Notes under the pieces: model-generated
The model's database searches: none
What the model was told of the DNA's origin: nothing
The model's input: only the letters and a program-made list of their open reading frames with translations
Made by a program: the position numbers and the translations under genes
In this document: piece by piece, positions 62,555-64,000 of the stretch
How positions within the stretch are numbered: position 1 is the stretch's first letter
Layout: every line of letters begins with the position of its first letter
Source: Azorinus chamasolen
Taxonomy: Eukaryota; Mollusca; Bivalvia; Cardiida; Solecurtidae
Assembly (NCBI GenBank): GCA_963576725.1
Contig: OY755252.1
Location: 24,744,655 to 24,808,654, forward strand
Direction: 5' to 3'
DNA: 64,000 nucleotides

Positions 62555-62820
62555 CAGTAGTAGTAGTAGACGCAACAGTAACAAAAACAGCAGCATTAGT
62601 ATTATTATTATTAAAAGTAGCAGTAGTAGTAGAGCTAGAAGTACTAGTAGTAGACGCAGTACTACTAGTAGTAGCAGCAATACAATCAGTAGTAGTAATA
62701 GTAGTTGACGTGGTACTACAAGTAGTATCAACAACAGCAGTATCAGCAGCAACAGCAGTAGTTTTAGTAGTTGTAGTAGCAGATGTAGTACTACTTGTAG
62801 TAGTAGCAGCAGCAGCAATA
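61405..62820 (+). repeat. 1.4-kb degenerate TAG/GTA and CAG trinucleotide tract
   Basis: Mostly (GTA)n with patches of (GCA)n, GTT and GAA. The longest pure run is at about 62503-62555. A ~50-base unique island (CGATTTTGACCCGTGAGCTG and flanks) interrupts at 62178-62220. Poly-Val, Leu, Ser, Thr and Tyr frames on both strands reflect the trinucleotide period only. Confidence 0.95.
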
Positions 62821-63013
62821 AAAAAGATGTATAATGTAGAATGAAAGTAATACAGAAATAACCCTATTTCTTCTAAAACCTTAGACAAACTGACAAACTT
62901 AAGCAAACAGTATCCAGATTAAACTGTTCTTGATGAAACCAATTTGAACTATATCTGCACTATTTGCTAATTCATTAATTTAATTTAACCCTTACAGTGC
63001 GAGACACGAGTCA

Positions 63014-63081
63014 CAAACAGTGTAGACCCCGATGAGAGGGTTCCTAGAGGAGCCCTCTCATCGGGGTCTATACTGTGTTTT
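63014..63081. mobile_element. Palindromic MITE-like element
   Basis: AAACAGTGTAGACCCCGATG plus AGAGGG pairs with CCCTCTCATCGGGGTCTATA plus CTGTGTTT; the inner 20 bp are perfectly complementary. The core sequence (GATGAGAGGG) differs from the GATCAGACGG of other copies, so it is a diverged subfamily. Confidence 0.7.
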
Positions 63082-63323
63082 ATATTACACTTGTCTTGTA
63101 CTTTTCTTTAGAAAAATTCCGAAATATTCACTATACATATATGCTTGACCTGTTTGGATTTTGTAAAAGTCCATTTAAAAATTCTGTTTTTGTAATGTTA
63201 ACGTCGACTTGACTTAATCAGAGAGGGGAGATTGGATGTCTAAATATTTAGGGTAAATAAAGTGTTGGGTTTATTCCTTCAGTAACCCTTTCAATCATAT
63301 TGACGATTTTTGGCACCTTTACA

Positions 63324-63389
63324 AACACATTAGACACAGATCAGACAGCGTCTTTAGGAGCTTCTGGCCAGGATCTGCTCTGTTTGCTT
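63324..63389. mobile_element. Palindromic MITE-like element, degenerate
   Basis: CAAACACATTAGACACAGAT plus CAGACAGC against GGCCAGGATCTGCTCTGTTT plus GC. It is followed by AGATCTGATTCTGAAGTTTC, the same downstream flank as near 38850 and 48235, which confirms family membership. Confidence 0.65.
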
Positions 63390-63658
63390 ATGGAATAATA
63401 TACACGTAGATCTGATTCTGAAGTTTCTGTCAAAAACAAAACTTCCCTTGTAACCTTAGTAAATTATTAATTAACTCCATGAGTATTCATGGAGTAAAAC
63501 ATTATTAAACACTTAGATTAATATTCATGGAGGAAAGGTTGATGCAGTCACTTGCTTGAAAACCAAAGATTATGCTTATGTTTTAGTTGCTTTTCTACAG
63601 TTTTTTTACTGTATTTTATCAGGCTTTTGATTGGTGTGTGTTGCTTGCTTTTTTCCAG
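63390..63658 (+). other. Probable intron sequence ahead of the candidate exon
   Basis: AT-rich, with a T-rich stretch (CTTGCTTTTTTCCAG) ending at 63658 as expected for a 3' splice site. Contains two short ATGAGTATTCATGGAG/ATATTCATGGAGG repeats near 63479-63535. Confidence 0.4.
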
Positions 63659-63747
63659 GTCCGGCTACATCTTCCAGTTTGTTTCCACCATCTCATCCCC
63701 TAGTTCGCTTTCCAACTGAAGCAGCCATGCAGGATTCAAAGAGAATG
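63659..63747 (+). CDS. Candidate internal exon, 89 nt, protein not recognised
   Basis: The segment follows a strong acceptor (TTGCTTTTTTCCAG) and ends AGAGAATG|GTAATG, a usable donor though without G at +5. One plus frame is open through 29 full codons (63661-63747), with the first two bases finishing a split codon; the other two plus frames have stops. The peptide contains SSSLFPPSHPLVRFPTEAAM followed by QDSKRM. It is Ser/Pro-rich then charged, like a linker in a regulatory or nuclear protein, and looks more protein-like than any other frame here. I do not recognise the family. Neighbouring exons must lie outside this window or unseen upstream. An in-frame AG in CATCTTCCAG could be an alternative acceptor. 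Confidence 0.45.
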
Positions 63748-63802
63748 GTAATGTTTTTTTCACAGAATAGTTAAAGCTCTATTGCCTGATATTGTATTGT
63801 GT

Positions 63803-63858
63803 GGTGATGTTGGTGTGGGTATTGGTTGGATGTGTGTGTGTGTGGGGGGGGGGGGGGG
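63803..63858 (+). repeat. GT-rich tract ending in a run of 15 G
   Basis: Degenerate GTGTGG/GGTGTT steps lead to GTGTGTGTGTG and then G15 (63844-63858). The G run might form a quadruplex or simply be an unstable homopolymer. It lies ~100 bases past the candidate exon's donor. Confidence 0.85.
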
Positions 63859-64000
63859 TCAAACTCCTCACAGTGATCTCCCTTGTCACTACGTGCGGTC
63901 ATCACTGTCACCACAAGGCTTTTAGCTGGATTTTAGCTAAAAACATGTTTTGCATATTTTATGTTTTTGAATGTTGATTTCAACAGTTTTCGATTTGGGG

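Noticed and set aside
61345..62906. Poly-Val, poly-Leu, poly-Ser and Thr-rich frames on both strands
   Set aside because: Direct translation of TAG/GTA and CAG trinucleotide repeats.
63844..63858. G15 run as a regulatory quadruplex
   Set aside because: A single homopolymer G run next to a GT tract is more simply an unstable simple repeat; nothing further supports a role.

Overview
This is eukaryotic, AT-rich, gene-poor DNA dominated by tandem repeats, simple-sequence tracts and decayed mobile elements. The repeat types suggest a mollusc, most likely a bivalve. They include pearl/CvA-like elements with ~160-170 bp core repeats beside a degenerate tetranucleotide tract, a dispersed element whose head reads ACAAGAGGGCCAGAATGACC, abundant short palindromic elements and a DIRS-type reverse-transcriptase relic. 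That assignment rests on recalled repeat families, not on any host gene.

Bases 1-37508 are one satellite array: a ~624-bp monomer in the same orientation about 60 times, already running at base 1. Monomers carry a perfect TGACGTCA site, usually a perfect ACTTCCGGT site, a hairpin, a 14-bp palindrome and a module resembling the D and T arms of a tRNA. Local 2-, 3-, 4- and 5-monomer higher-order duplications record repeated unequal exchange. The last ~5 kb on the right is the most eroded: a foreign 75-bp insert, damaged tRNA-like modules, a 71-bp deletion, and finally a junction with a CATA/CATG microsatellite.

Bases 37.6-41.7 kb hold copies of a palindromic MITE-like family and microsatellites. 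A ~4.8-kb polypyrimidine minisatellite occupies 41.67-46.48 kb. Bases 46.5-51.6 kb contain a possible promoter and first exon, a pogo/Tigger-like MITE with TA duplications, several palindromes, an LTR-like fragment, and pieces of a pearl-like element. Bases 51.6-61.4 kb contain a CA-repeat element copy, a small minisatellite, a second pearl/Helitron-like element, a minus-strand DIRS relic, and two ~350-bp tandem arrays that share a motif in opposite orientation. A 1.4-kb degenerate TAG/CAG trinucleotide tract spans 61.4-62.8 kb.

The only plausible host coding sequence is a candidate 89-nt internal exon at 63659-63747 on the plus strand, with a good acceptor and an acceptable donor. No complete protein-coding gene is visible. 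The long open frames in the satellite, CT, CA and TAG tracts are by-products of low complexity or of the repeat, not genes. If the exon is real, most of the right half of the window is probably intron or upstream DNA of a gene extending past the right edge.
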